Shown here piece by piece: positions 33,383 to 42,000 of a stretch of DNA of 45,680 nt; position 1 is the stretch's first letter; each line of letters starts with the position of its first letter. The stretch is from Actinomycetes bacterium (GTDB lineage: Bacteria; Actinomycetota; Actinomycetes; Nanopelagicales; Nanopelagicaceae): contig JANYDL010000035.1 in the NCBI GenBank assembly GCA_025363635.1, forward strand, positions 1 to 45,680, read 5' to 3'. Under the pieces are notes generated by a model. It was not told where the DNA came from and did not search any database. It worked only from the letters and a program-made list of their open reading frames with translations. The position numbers were made by a program, and so were the translations under genes.

Positions 33383-34546
33383 ATGGACACTATCTCGCAT
33401 GTGAAACCTCGATTAAAGACCGGCACTATTACTCTTCCCCTGCCTTCTCGCACCTACGTTGGCAACGGACAAAGTGGCATAGAAATCTTCTCTCCCGCGC
33501 GCGCTGCCATTGCCTCCTTTGATGGTCAGAAGAGTTGCCTTGAAATTGGTAATTCGATGGATATCCCTCTCAACCAGATCGAAGAACTCGTGAGCGAACT
33601 CGATGAGGCCCATCTCTTGGATACCAGCGTTGGAAAGATTCGAGTCCATGAAAGATTCCATTCGAGTAATACGAATCGCGCATCACATGATGGAGATGAC
33701 CGCCATGATGGAGCCTTTCAACAAATGCAAGCAAAAATCGCCTCTGAACTTTCCTTTACGACGTGGCTGGAAGGCGTACGAGACGGCGGAGTCAGTGCCA
33801 TCAGCGAGCGTAGGTATGTGAACGTCTCTATATATGGAGAGTCTCGAGTTGCAACTTTACTCTTTGGAATCTTGCTCGCGAGTGGTCTCTCCCAGACCTC
33901 GTTACATGTCAGTGACAAAAGAATTATTGGAGAGGCAGACACCTGCGCTGGCTTCCTCCGACCCAGTGACATCGGTGCTTCTCTAAATTCTCGCACGCGA
34001 GAACTCGCTGGAGAACTTTCCCTCTTCCCGCTTATGCACCCAGCACCACCGGTGAAAGCAATCCCCAAATCAGGAGCAAAGGCTCGCGAAGCAAAAATGA
34101 ATGAGAGCACCAGAATCCAATTCGCTGACACTTCGCCAAGCATCGCGATAGCAATAGGCGAACCTCCAGCAGATCTCATTCAAGAATGGATGAGCAGAGG
34201 AATTCCTCACCTTCTCGTGGATACGCCCGATGCGGCTTCACTCATGATCGGTCCACTTGTTATACCTGGCCACACTCCTTGCGCCCAATGTATTGCGTTG
34301 GCACGTGAGGAGCAAGGTGAGATTTGGACTGGGGTTGATTGGCAAAGAAATATTTCTCCACGGTGTGAAGTGCCTGTCTCGGTTGCACATCATGTCGCCG
34401 GTCTCATCGCTCTTGAGCTCTTGCGTTTTGTGGATTCGGGAAAATCCGAAATTATCGGTTCACGAATTCGGCTGAATTATCATGCACCACTGCAAAGTGG
34501 GCGCACTGTCTATGCGCGCCACCCTGCATGTGGATGTACCTGGTGA
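33383..34546 (+). CDS. ThiF/E1-like protein with RiPP-recognition N-terminus (cyclodehydratase-like)
   Basis: A 387-residue protein resembling the cyclodehydratase/leader-binding proteins of thiazole/oxazole-modified peptide pathways and their actinobacterial orphan relatives. Residues 1-80 (GNGQSGIEIFSPARAAIASF, EELVSELDEAHLLD) look like the winged-helix peptide-recognition fold; the rest is an E1-like Rossmann domain with YGESRVATLLFGILLASG. A zinc tetrad is formed by HTPCAQCIAL and the C-terminal HPACGCTW. There is no GxGxxG-plus-arginine ATP site, no YcaO partner and no precursor peptide here. The ATG at 33383 is chosen; a TTG five codons upstream is possible. The next gene is convergent whiB7. 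Confidence 0.72.
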   Translation: MDTISHVKPRLKTGTITLPLPSRTYVGNGQSGIEIFSPARAAIASFDGQKSCLEIGNSMDIPLNQIEELVSELDEAHLLDTSVGKIRVHERFHSSNTNRASHDGDDRHDGAFQQMQAKIASELSFTTWLEGVRDGGVSAISERRYVNVSIYGESRVATLLFGILLASGLSQTSLHVSDKRIIGEADTCAGFLRPSDIGASLNSRTRELAGELSLFPLMHPAPPVKAIPKSGAKAREAKMNESTRIQFADTSPSIAIAIGEPPADLIQEWMSRGIPHLLVDTPDAASLMIGPLVIPGHTPCAQCIALAREEQGEIWTGVDWQRNISPRCEVPVSVAHHVAGLIALELLRFVDSGKSEIIGSRIRLNYHAPLQSGRTVYARHPACGCTW

Positions 34547-34600
34547 GTCAGGTGCACCCGACACAACTGATACATCGGGCGGAGCCTTTTGGGGCCACTT

Positions 34601-35041
34601 TTACGCCGCGTTTGACTCGGATTCCTGATCAAAAACTTCGAGATCTTGGATGACTTCTATCGCAACTGAAATAGTCATTTCTGATTGGGCGGATACTTCA
34701 GGGACATCGACTGATGGTGACAATCGTGGACGTCCGACAGTTCGTCTCTTCGCAATGATCGAACCATCTTCAAAAAGTTCTCCACCCCAGACGCCGCAAG
34801 GCTCCTGTCGCGAAAGCGCAGCCTCTAGACATTGAATCTGAACAGGGCATTCGGCGCAAAGTGACTTAGCAAGAGCAATCTCTGCGGAGGTCTCGGAGAA
34901 AAAGAGATCTGGATCTGAGTTGTGGCAGGGCAAGGCAAAGGCAACGTCAGAACCGTAGGCGCCAGTGACTGCACCCAGTCCAATCTTGTCGCCTTCTTGC
35001 GCCCATCCTGGAACTAAAAGTTCGCTAAAGAGAACAGTCAT
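34601..35041 (-). CDS. whiB7: WhiB7-type Fe-S transcription regulator
   Basis: Activates intrinsic antibiotic-resistance genes in relatives by binding the primary sigma factor and AT-rich DNA. The 146-residue product has the four cluster cysteines (39, 62, 65, 71; CAECPVQIQC), the GVWGG turn (83-87) and a basic C-terminal segment with the AT-hook-like GRPR (103-106). The C-terminal ~40 residues are longer than in mycobacterial WhiB7 and acidic. The ATG at 35041 is preceded by GAGGTGAGGAGA; an open frame reaching 80 codons upstream runs through the terminator and is rejected as the start. uvrD2 lies upstream, as in mycobacteria. Expression is probably governed by the 390-nt leader. Confidence 0.93.
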   Translation of the reverse strand: MTVLFSELLVPGWAQEGDKIGLGAVTGAYGSDVAFALPCHNSDPDLFFSETSAEIALAKSLCAECPVQIQCLEAALSRQEPCGVWGGELFEDGSIIAKRRTVGRPRLSPSVDVPEVSAQSEMTISVAIEVIQDLEVFDQESESNAA

Positions 35042-35175
35042 TCTCCTCACCTCGTCTCTACTGGCTTCCCAGTGCTCTTTTTTTCTCAACGGCTTCTTCA
35101 TCGACCTTGAGGTCGTATCTTTTTGATTGAGTCCTGATCTGCTTCTTATGAAGTTGTGCTTATTAAGTTGTGGGG

Positions 35176-35217
35176 GAAAGAAAAAGGGCCCGAATCCGCT
35201 ATGGATTCGTGGCCCTT
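35176..35217 (-). terminator. leader attenuator (intrinsic terminator) upstream of whiB7
   Basis: AAGGGCC-A-CGAATCC (35217-35203), loop ATAGC, GGATTCG-GGCCCTT (35197-35184), then TTTCTTT on the minus strand: a 14-bp stem with one bulged A and a T-rich tail. It lies about 135 nt before the whiB7 ATG and inside the transcript, so readthrough is needed for whiB7 expression. Confidence 0.88.
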
Positions 35218-35257
35218 GGGGTCTCAATCGGTTTAACCGATAAGGCTCCAAGTGGCC
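35211..35257 (-). promoter_or_regulatory. antiterminator stem of the whiB7 leader
   Basis: GGCCACTTGG (35257-35248) pairs with CCAAGGGCC (35219-35211), one A bulged. The second arm contains AAGGGCC, the 5' arm of the terminator, so the two structures exclude each other. The loop encloses the palindrome ATCGGTTTAACCGAT (35227-35241) with the uORF stop at its centre. A ribosome finishing the uORF would cover the first arm and favour termination; one stalled earlier would leave it free. Confidence 0.65.
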
Positions 35258-35385
35258 GAGGATCCAAATGCGGGATACCACGATGTGCGCTTTGTTGTGG
35301 CGTAACCGTGGGCATCAACGTGGCTAAGGTTGAGGGAATTAACGGCACCTGAAATCAAAGCATTTTTAAGCGTAAATAAATGCAT
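35233..35385 (-). CDS. whiB7 leader uORF (regulatory peptide)
   Basis: A 50-codon frame starting MHLFTLKNALISGAVNSL and ending SSATWSLIG, stop TAA at 35235-35233. The ATG at 35385 has GGAG 7 nt upstream; an in-frame ATG at 35397 would add four residues. It ends inside the antiterminator loop, at the centre of a 15-bp palindrome. A role as sensor of translation is inferred from the arrangement and from known ribosome-mediated control of whiB7/wblC genes in mycobacteria and streptomycetes. No product function is implied. Confidence 0.65.
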   Translation of the reverse strand: MHLFTLKNALISGAVNSLNLSHVDAHGYATTKRTSWYPAFGSSATWSLIG

Positions 35386-35435
35386 TTTCGACTCCATTCG
35401 CCTTAAATGTGCAATCGCTTTGATTGCGTTGTGAA

Positions 35436-35476
35436 AGAGTAGGGCACAAGTAACACGTGATGCAACTTAATTAAAT
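35436..35476 (-). promoter_or_regulatory. candidate WhiB7-autoregulated promoter
   Basis: TTGCAT (35465-35460), an 18-nt spacer and TACTCT (35441-35436) on the minus strand. An AT-only stretch (35476-35467, TTTAATTAA core) lies one base upstream of the -35 box, as in WhiB7-dependent promoters where the AT-hook binds. Transcription would start near 35429, followed by a hairpin GCAATC-AAAGC-GATTGC (35427-35411). Confidence 0.55.
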
Positions 35477-35493
35477 CCCAATTTCCAATAAAT

Positions 35494-37200
35494 CTAGAGA
35501 ATTCCCGCCTCCGCGAGAAAAGGACTTGGCTTCTGACGGTAACTTAGGCTTACATGTCGTTTTGCACGCGTAACCCCCACGTAAAAAAGGCGACGTTCTT
35601 CATCAATTGAGTTTTCGTCGGAGGGGAATAGCCCTTCGCTAACTCCAATCAAAAAGACGAAATCCCACTCTAAGCCCTTTGCGGCGTGCAAAGTGGACAA
35701 AGTGACTACAGGCATTACCGGCGGGTTATTTTGCTCCACGCGGTCCTCGACTTCGCGCAAATAAGAACGCAAAGTCTTTGGAGAGAAAGAAGTATCCGCG
35801 TCGAACTCACGAGCTAAGTGCACTAAGGCGGAGATCCCATCGTTAGTTGCCGAAGTTATGTACGGCGCCGCGATAGTTTCCAACTCCTGTAACCACGTAA
35901 CGCCCTGTGCTGGAATAACCGAAGCCTGACGAACCAGTTTGAGAAAATCACGGATATCGCTTCGCTCAAAAAATCTTTCATTATCTCGTACCTGATAGGG
36001 CAAGCCTAATGATTCGCATCCACGTGCTAGCGAAGTCAATTGCGCGTTAGTACGTGCCAGAACGGCGATGTCGTGGGGAGCCACACCTTCAGAAATCAAA
36101 TTCTCGATCTTGGCTGCAACGCCTTGTATTTCGCTGGCTTCGTCCGTGTATGGAAACAGGTCGGGCATTAAACCATGTTCGTTGAGGGCCACAGTCTCTT
36201 GCCCCATCTCTCCCACACGCAAAATACTGTTGGCAGTAAAGATAATTTCTGGAGTCGAACGGTATCCAGTCGTCAGACGTATGACCTGTGCATCGGGAAA
36301 TCGTCGAGCAAAGCCAGTCAGAAATAACGGAGTTGCACCTGCAAAGGAGTAAATAGTTTGAGCAGGGTCTCCTACCACGCATATTTCCTTGCGATTTCCG
36401 AGCCAGGCATTAATCAATCTTTGCTGAAGTGGAGAAATATCTTGGTACTCATCAATTGTGAAAAATCGATACTGATCGTGTACCCGCTCTCGAACATCAC
36501 GATCTTGCTCAACCATCGCAGTCGTTAACAAGAGGACATCTTCGAAATCGATTGCGTGTTCCTGTCTCATCAGACTCTGATATGCCGAATAGACCTGCGC
36601 AACCTGTCCTGCAGTGATTCTGGTTCGTTCTGCGCGTCCTTTTGTTTCCGTAACATAATCTTCCGGTGAAATCATGGAAACTTTCGCCCATTCAATCTTT
36701 GAAGAAATTTCACGCAAAAACTCTCTGGAGGAAATTGGAAGAGAGTCCCCCAAACCAGACCTTGACACCGCTTCGGTAATGAATCGACTTTTTGTCGTCA
36801 ATAAATTTGGGACTCGTCCTCCGAAAACAGTTGGCCAAAAATAAATCAATTGCCGCAAAGCGGCTGAGTGAAATGTTCGAGCACTCACGTTTGGTACCCC
36901 GAGGCCTCTTAATCGCGTACGCATCTCCCCTGCCGCTCGAGAGGTGAATGTGAGAGCTAGAACTTTCTGCGGATTCATGACTCCGATTGCGCAGGCGTAG
37001 GCGATTCGGTGCGTTATTGCTCGCGTTTTTCCCGTTCCCGCGCCTGCAATAACACAAACGGGACCCGAGGTTGCCAAAGCAACTTCACGCTGATCACCGT
37101 CGAGTGCAGCCAGAATTTCTTCGGCCCGTAGCATGGAGGCTGCTTGCAGGTTTGAATTGAGGTTTGAATTGAGGTTTGAATTGAGGTCGTTGGCTGACAC
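35494..37200 (-). CDS. uvrD2: UvrD2-type superfamily 1 DNA helicase, short form
   Basis: ATP-dependent 3'-5' DNA helicase. The 568 residues have all SF1A motifs: Walker A AGAGTGKT (52-59), FTSRAAGEMRTRL, Walker B FFTIDEYQDISPLQ, GDPAQTIYSFAGA, GYRST, STLHAAKGLEWD and EERRLFYVGVTRAK. The protein stops ~20 residues after motif VI, whereas mycobacterial UvrD2 (about 700 residues) goes on with HRDC and tetracysteine domains. The N-terminus carries a NSNL repeat encoded by a 12-bp DNA repeat. Start is a GTG at 37200; an ATG at codon 23 would skip the repeat. It lies 12 nt after nudC and upstream of whiB7. Confidence 0.9.
   Translation of the reverse strand: MSANDLNSNLNSNLNSNLQAASMLRAEEILAALDGDQREVALATSGPVCVIAGAGTGKTRAITHRIAYACAIGVMNPQKVLALTFTSRAAGEMRTRLRGLGVPNVSARTFHSAALRQLIYFWPTVFGGRVPNLLTTKSRFITEAVSRSGLGDSLPISSREFLREISSKIEWAKVSMISPEDYVTETKGRAERTRITAGQVAQVYSAYQSLMRQEHAIDFEDVLLLTTAMVEQDRDVRERVHDQYRFFTIDEYQDISPLQQRLINAWLGNRKEICVVGDPAQTIYSFAGATPLFLTGFARRFPDAQVIRLTTGYRSTPEIIFTANSILRVGEMGQETVALNEHGLMPDLFPYTDEASEIQGVAAKIENLISEGVAPHDIAVLARTNAQLTSLARGCESLGLPYQVRDNERFFERSDIRDFLKLVRQASVIPAQGVTWLQELETIAAPYITSATNDGISALVHLAREFDADTSFSPKTLRSYLREVEDRVEQNNPPVMPVVTLSTLHAAKGLEWDFVFLIGVSEGLFPSDENSIDEERRLFYVGVTRAKRHVSLSYRQKPSPFLAEAGIL
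37148..37187. repeat. 12-bp tandem repeat in the uvrD2 start region
   Basis: AGGTTTGAATTG occurs three times in a row (37148-37183) plus a partial fourth unit. On the coding strand it encodes repeated Asn-Ser-Asn-Leu, so the reading frame is kept. The core GAATTGAGGTTT also occurs at 31915-31926 at the end of the 11-bp array. Confidence 0.8.
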
Positions 37201-37212
37201 GTAATTCTCGAT

Positions 37213-38184
37213 CTACCAGGCATCGCCCACGAAGAGGTCTTCGCGAGCTGTATCGCCATACCAATGTTCAATCATTCGTCGAGAGACACTAATGAGTGGA
37301 GGAAGCAGTATCTCTCCTGAGATTACTGCCTCTTTCATTTCGGACCGAGAGAACCACTTAATCTCGGTTATCTCTTCTCCATCAGCTTTGGCTGTCGATG
37401 GATTAGCGGTGACCGCTTCAAAAGCAATCATGATACTGGCGGGAAACGGCCACGGTTGCGAGCCAAGATAATGAACATCCGATACGACGACTCCACATTC
37501 TTCGGCGACTTCCCGGACCACACACTGTTCGAAAGATTCGCCCGGCTCTACAAAACCCGCGAAATTTGAAAACCGCTTCTCTGGCCACGATGGTTGGTGC
37601 CCCAAAAGCAGACGATCTTCGGCATCTTTCACTAAAACAATTACCGCTGGATCTGTTCGAGGATGATGTTGACTTTCATCTTCCACGCAAATACGAACCG
37701 CTCCGCCAAATGATGATCGCGTCTTGGCACCACATCGCGAGCACCGAGGGTGTGACTCGTGCCAATGAGCTAGTCCCACTGCATGCACGGCTAACCCAGC
37801 TTCAAGATCCGAAAGTGTTGCACCTATTTGGCGAAGCGTGCGAAGATTTTCTTCACCCACCAATTGCTCTTGAGTGTGCCAAGCAAAATAACTCTGGCGC
37901 GTCTGAGCATCCAAGCCTAGGAAAAATTTTTCGCCTACACCTGCGATTTCGGAAGCCTTGAGATAATTGAGGGAGTCATCACCCGCTCCTAATTGATCTC
38001 CCACCAATAAAACTATTTTGGCGCTCGTCCATAACTCCGCTAATGCATCTTCATTCATTCGAAAATGGCTGGCACGATCTATCGGACTTCGCGCAAGAAT
38101 CAGATTCTTCAATGGCCCAGCGCTACCTAAGGCAGAAGGTGATCGCCCTTGAGCTGTGGTGGGTTTTGGAGGTGTGCGGTCCAT
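37213..38184 (-). CDS. nudC: NAD(+) diphosphatase NudC
   Basis: Hydrolyses NAD(H) to NMN(H) and AMP, and in some bacteria removes NAD caps from RNA. The 323 residues show an N-terminal domain, a zinc-ribbon region (CSRCG... RICVEDESQHHPRTDP), the Nudix box GFVEPGESFEQCVVREVAEE and the NudC hallmark SQPWPFPASIM. The zinc region keeps only three of the usual four cysteines. The ATG at 38184 is used instead of upstream frames that would overlap the divergent gene. It lies 12 nt before uvrD2 and forms an operon with it, as in M. tuberculosis (from memory). Confidence 0.93.
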   Translation of the reverse strand: MDRTPPKPTTAQGRSPSALGSAGPLKNLILARSPIDRASHFRMNEDALAELWTSAKIVLLVGDQLGAGDDSLNYLKASEIAGVGEKFFLGLDAQTRQSYFAWHTQEQLVGEENLRTLRQIGATLSDLEAGLAVHAVGLAHWHESHPRCSRCGAKTRSSFGGAVRICVEDESQHHPRTDPAVIVLVKDAEDRLLLGHQPSWPEKRFSNFAGFVEPGESFEQCVVREVAEECGVVVSDVHYLGSQPWPFPASIMIAFEAVTANPSTAKADGEEITEIKWFSRSEMKEAVISGEILLPPLISVSRRMIEHWYGDTAREDLFVGDAW

Positions 38185-38211
38185 GATGGGCGACACTACT
38201 AGCATGGACCT

Positions 38212-39030
38212 ATGCGCCTCACCTCTTGGAATTTGCTCCACGGAATGGTCATCCCTCCCAAAGAAGAGGCCACATCTGGGCTAGATCCCACTCTGCTCGC
38301 GATTTCCATCGAGAAAATAGGAGCGGATGTACTCGGTTTGCAAGAGGTTGATTTCCTCTTGGAGCGCTCCGGGAGCGCTAACCAAGTCGAGGCTGTCGCC
38401 GCCAGCATGGGAGCTGAGTTTTGGGCATTTTCTCCTTCAGTGATGGGTTCGCCTGATGAAAACTGGCGAGCGTCGCAAAGTACAGATGTCCAGGTTGTCA
38501 CAAACAACATTTCAAGCAGCGAACCAGGGTATGGAATTGGACTTATCTCTAAAATTCCAGTCTCGTCCTGGCATCGTCTCAACCTCACTCGATCTCCCTT
38601 CGGTATCTTGATGGCTTGGCCCGAGAACGGGAAAATGAAGCAACACTACGTTCGAGATCATCCTCGATCGGCTATTGCCGCTGTTTTGGAAAATGGTTGG
38701 TTAATTGTCAATACTCATCTTTCATTTGTTCCCATTGTCAACCTCTTTCAATTATTGAAAATCAAGAGGTGGGTTAAGAAATTGCCAGTGCAAGATAAGG
38801 CAAAGATTGTGATTTTGGGTGACCTCAATCTACCTTTTGGTTTTCTCGTGAAGGGTGTCAATTGGAATTCATTAGCTAAACAAAAAACTTTTCCTAGTTG
38901 GGCACCCAAACTCCAATTTGACTATATTCTCTCTCAAAAAGTTGCCTCTGAAGATGTATCGCATTCCACCTCTGAACACGGAGGCATTAGTGATCACCTG
39001 CCGTTGACTGTAGATCTCGAAACGACTTGA
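38212..39030 (+). CDS. endonuclease/exonuclease/phosphatase-family hydrolase
   Basis: A 272-residue metal-dependent hydrolase of the EEP superfamily, with SWNLLHG (5-11), LGLQEVD (with catalytic Glu), GYGIGLISK, VNTHLSF, ILGDLNLP and the C-terminal FDYIL and SDHLPL motifs. Substrate could be DNA, phospholipid or a phosphorylated sugar; there is no signal peptide, so it acts in the cytoplasm. It is divergent from nudC with 27 bp between starts and convergent with adnB, separated by 5 bp. The ATG has no Shine-Dalgarno sequence. Confidence 0.88.
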   Translation: MRLTSWNLLHGMVIPPKEEATSGLDPTLLAISIEKIGADVLGLQEVDFLLERSGSANQVEAVAASMGAEFWAFSPSVMGSPDENWRASQSTDVQVVTNNISSSEPGYGIGLISKIPVSSWHRLNLTRSPFGILMAWPENGKMKQHYVRDHPRSAIAAVLENGWLIVNTHLSFVPIVNLFQLLKIKRWVKKLPVQDKAKIVILGDLNLPFGFLVKGVNWNSLAKQKTFPSWAPKLQFDYILSQKVASEDVSHSTSEHGGISDHLPLTVDLETT

Positions 39031-39035
39031 TGTCA

Positions 39036-42000
39036 CTAGTATTTTTCGAGTAGGGCTACCAATCCATTCTTGTCCAGCAAATCAGCAGGGCGATCCGTCA
39101 CTCCACTTGGAACATAATGAAAGGCCGCACTTACTTTCTCGATGTCTAAGTTCTCTAATTGAGCCCAAGCCAGTCGGTAAAGCGCTAATTGAACCGCTGC
39201 AGCTTCACCGAGTTTTTTCGATCCAGTCTTCCAATCAACAACCTCAAAAAGATCACCGGTTTTGTAAACCGCATCGATACGACCCCTCACCAAAGTTCCA
39301 GCCAAAACAGTTTCAAATGGCACTTCCACTGCATATGGCTGTCGATCTGCCCACTCACTTGCAAGCCATGCTGACTTCAATTTCTCCAACGTCTGATCGC
39401 TCTCTAAAGGATCGACGGGATCAAGATCCTCATCATCGAAAAGTGCTTTTTGTCCGAAATACTTTTCTATCCAGAGGTGAAAAACTGTACCTCGACGTGA
39501 GTATTCATCCTGAGGACGAGGCATAGGTCTGCGAATATTAAGCGCCAATTCCTCTGGATTCTCTTTCAAGGTCACCACCGCAGAAACCGAAAGCCGAGGC
39601 GGAAGGGTGATTGCAACGGCACCGTTAGTTTGATGAATTTCATTAACTAAAGCGTGAGCATCACGAATCCAGGAGGCAACCTCATTGAGATCACTTTGTT
39701 CCTCCTCCTGCTTCAATGAATGTGCCTCTGCAGAGCGAACGAGCTCAACCGCCGCATCAAAAGCATCTCTGCGGGAAGCGAGGCGATCGAGCGGCCAAGT
39801 GCCCGTTTCTGGATGATCTAGTTGCGGATTGGTCGCACCGTCCAATGGTGCAGGTGTATCTGAAACAATGAGCGAATTAGAATTCAATGCAACCTGATGT
39901 ACAAATTCGTAAAGTTCGCTCGGATTCACCGGCTTTGCTCCATCTCTCCAACGAGAGGTCGTACACATCAAATGACTCCGCGCTCGAGTCACCGCCACAT
40001 ATCCAAGGCGAATTTCCTCAGCCCTTTTAAAGTGATCGCATTCGACATTGAACGCATCCAATACATCAGTTACTCGCGCATGCGACGTCGCAGAGAAAAC
40101 ATCAAAAGCTGGAAGTTCATGTTTATCTCCGCGAAGTCCAAAAGGAATTTGCTTTTCATTTGTAAGCCAATTGTCTTTCTCTTTGCCCTGACTTGGAAAT
40201 GTTCTTTCCACTAAACCAGGGATAGCAACGACGTCCCATTCAAGACCTTTGGCCATGTGTATAGTCAAGACTGAAACCACATTTTCATTTATTTCAGGGG
40301 TTCCGGATTTCAATCCACCTTCTTCATCAGCAGCGATATCGAGCCATGTGAGAAAATCACTAGCCGAAGCACCGGCATGTGAAAACTTGGCTGCCTCATC
40401 CAAGAAGCGATCGAGATGGCGACGACCACTTTGGGAATTGTCACGTAGGTAGACTTCAGCTTCAAGAAATAAGTGATTTTCAATTTCGCAGATGAGATCA
40501 GAGAGTGAGCCTCCAGCACGAGAACGCAATCTCCTCAGATCAGCAGCGAATTGAAGCAGGCGGCCATAACCCATTTCGGTGAAGTCGGATCGATTGGCTG
40601 ATTCAATCTCATCTAGCGCATCAATAAGGCTTCCTGAGAATTGGTCGTCAGCTTCCTCTTGCAGCGGATTTCCCGCGCTGATTTTGGCGATGAGTCCTAA
40701 AGAATTATCGTGACGCGCATCCGCCAAGGAGCGAGAATATCTACCCAGGGCAGCAATATCTGAGGCACCGAGGTTTATTCGAGGTCCCGTGAGTTGCCGC
40801 ATGAGCGCGGATCCTGCCTCTGGATTAGTGACTATTTTGAGCATTGAAATGAGATCAGCAACTTCTGCCACGTGAATGAGTCCACCAACCCCGAGTACTT
40901 CATAAGGAATGTTGGCAGCCCGGAAAGCGAGTTCAATCTCAGGAATCTGACCTCTCTTCCGAACCAATACTGCAAAACTCTTTCTTTTCAGAGCGGATAC
41001 TTCCTCTGACGTTGGCCACAATTTTCTGAAATATTCGGCAATCGCAATCGCTTCCGTTTCAATTGTTTCAAATACGCCACATACTAATTCGCCGTCTCCA
41101 GCATCTGCTCGGGCTTTCAATGGTGCTACGTCGATCCTCTTGGCATGACGCACTTCATCAGAGATGAGATTCGCTAATGTGAGAATGACTTTGTCATTTC
41201 GAAAAGTGGTAGGTAGCGAAAATTGCGATGGACCATGCTGACCTGAATACTTTGGAAAATGTTCTGCAAAAGCGCTAATAGTTCCCGCAGATGCCCCGCG
41301 CCATGTGTAGATCGCCTGGCATGGATCACCCACCGCCATCACGGCGTGTCCACCGCCATATAAGGCAGAGAGCATTCGCACTTGCGATTGTGATGTGTCT
41401 TGATATTCGTCCAGAAGAACGACCCGGTAACGCGATTTTTCAATCTCACCTACATCTGAGAAATCCTCGGCAATGCTCGCACCTAACGACATCTGATCAT
41501 CAAAAGAGAGCAGACCTTCTCGACGTCGATTCTCTTGAAGTTGATAGACCATAGGAAGGATAGCGAGTCTCTGATTGAGAGTTCGAATAATTCTTCGTGA
41601 TGATTCATTCGTGGCAGGACCAAGGGTCGCAAGATGTTCCAGAATGGGCGTTGTCATACTTTCAATCTGCGCGCTTGTGACGCCATGTTCCAGAACCAAG
41701 CGAGATAGTCCAATGACATCATCGATGACGGTGCTTATTGCGCTCTCTGATCTGAAGTTTTCATCCGGCCAATTATGAACAAGATTTGCTGTCATTTGCC
41801 AGAACGTTGCCTCACCGATGGGTTCTTCACCGGCATCCACCCCACAGCGAATCGAATGCTCACCCAAGAGCCGTCCGGCGTAAGAGTGGTACGTCATGAT
41901 GGATGCGTCCAAGGAGCTTCTTTCTGGCGCTAATTGCGCCTCTCTTAACTGCCGCAACCGCCAACGAACACGTTTTGCTAGTTCACCGGCCGCCTTACGA

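Noticed and set aside
34601-35281. WhiB7 with an 80-residue N-terminal extension
   Set aside because: The extension would be translated through the attenuator hairpin, while a strong ribosome site precedes the internal ATG at 35041 that gives the usual WhiB7 layout.
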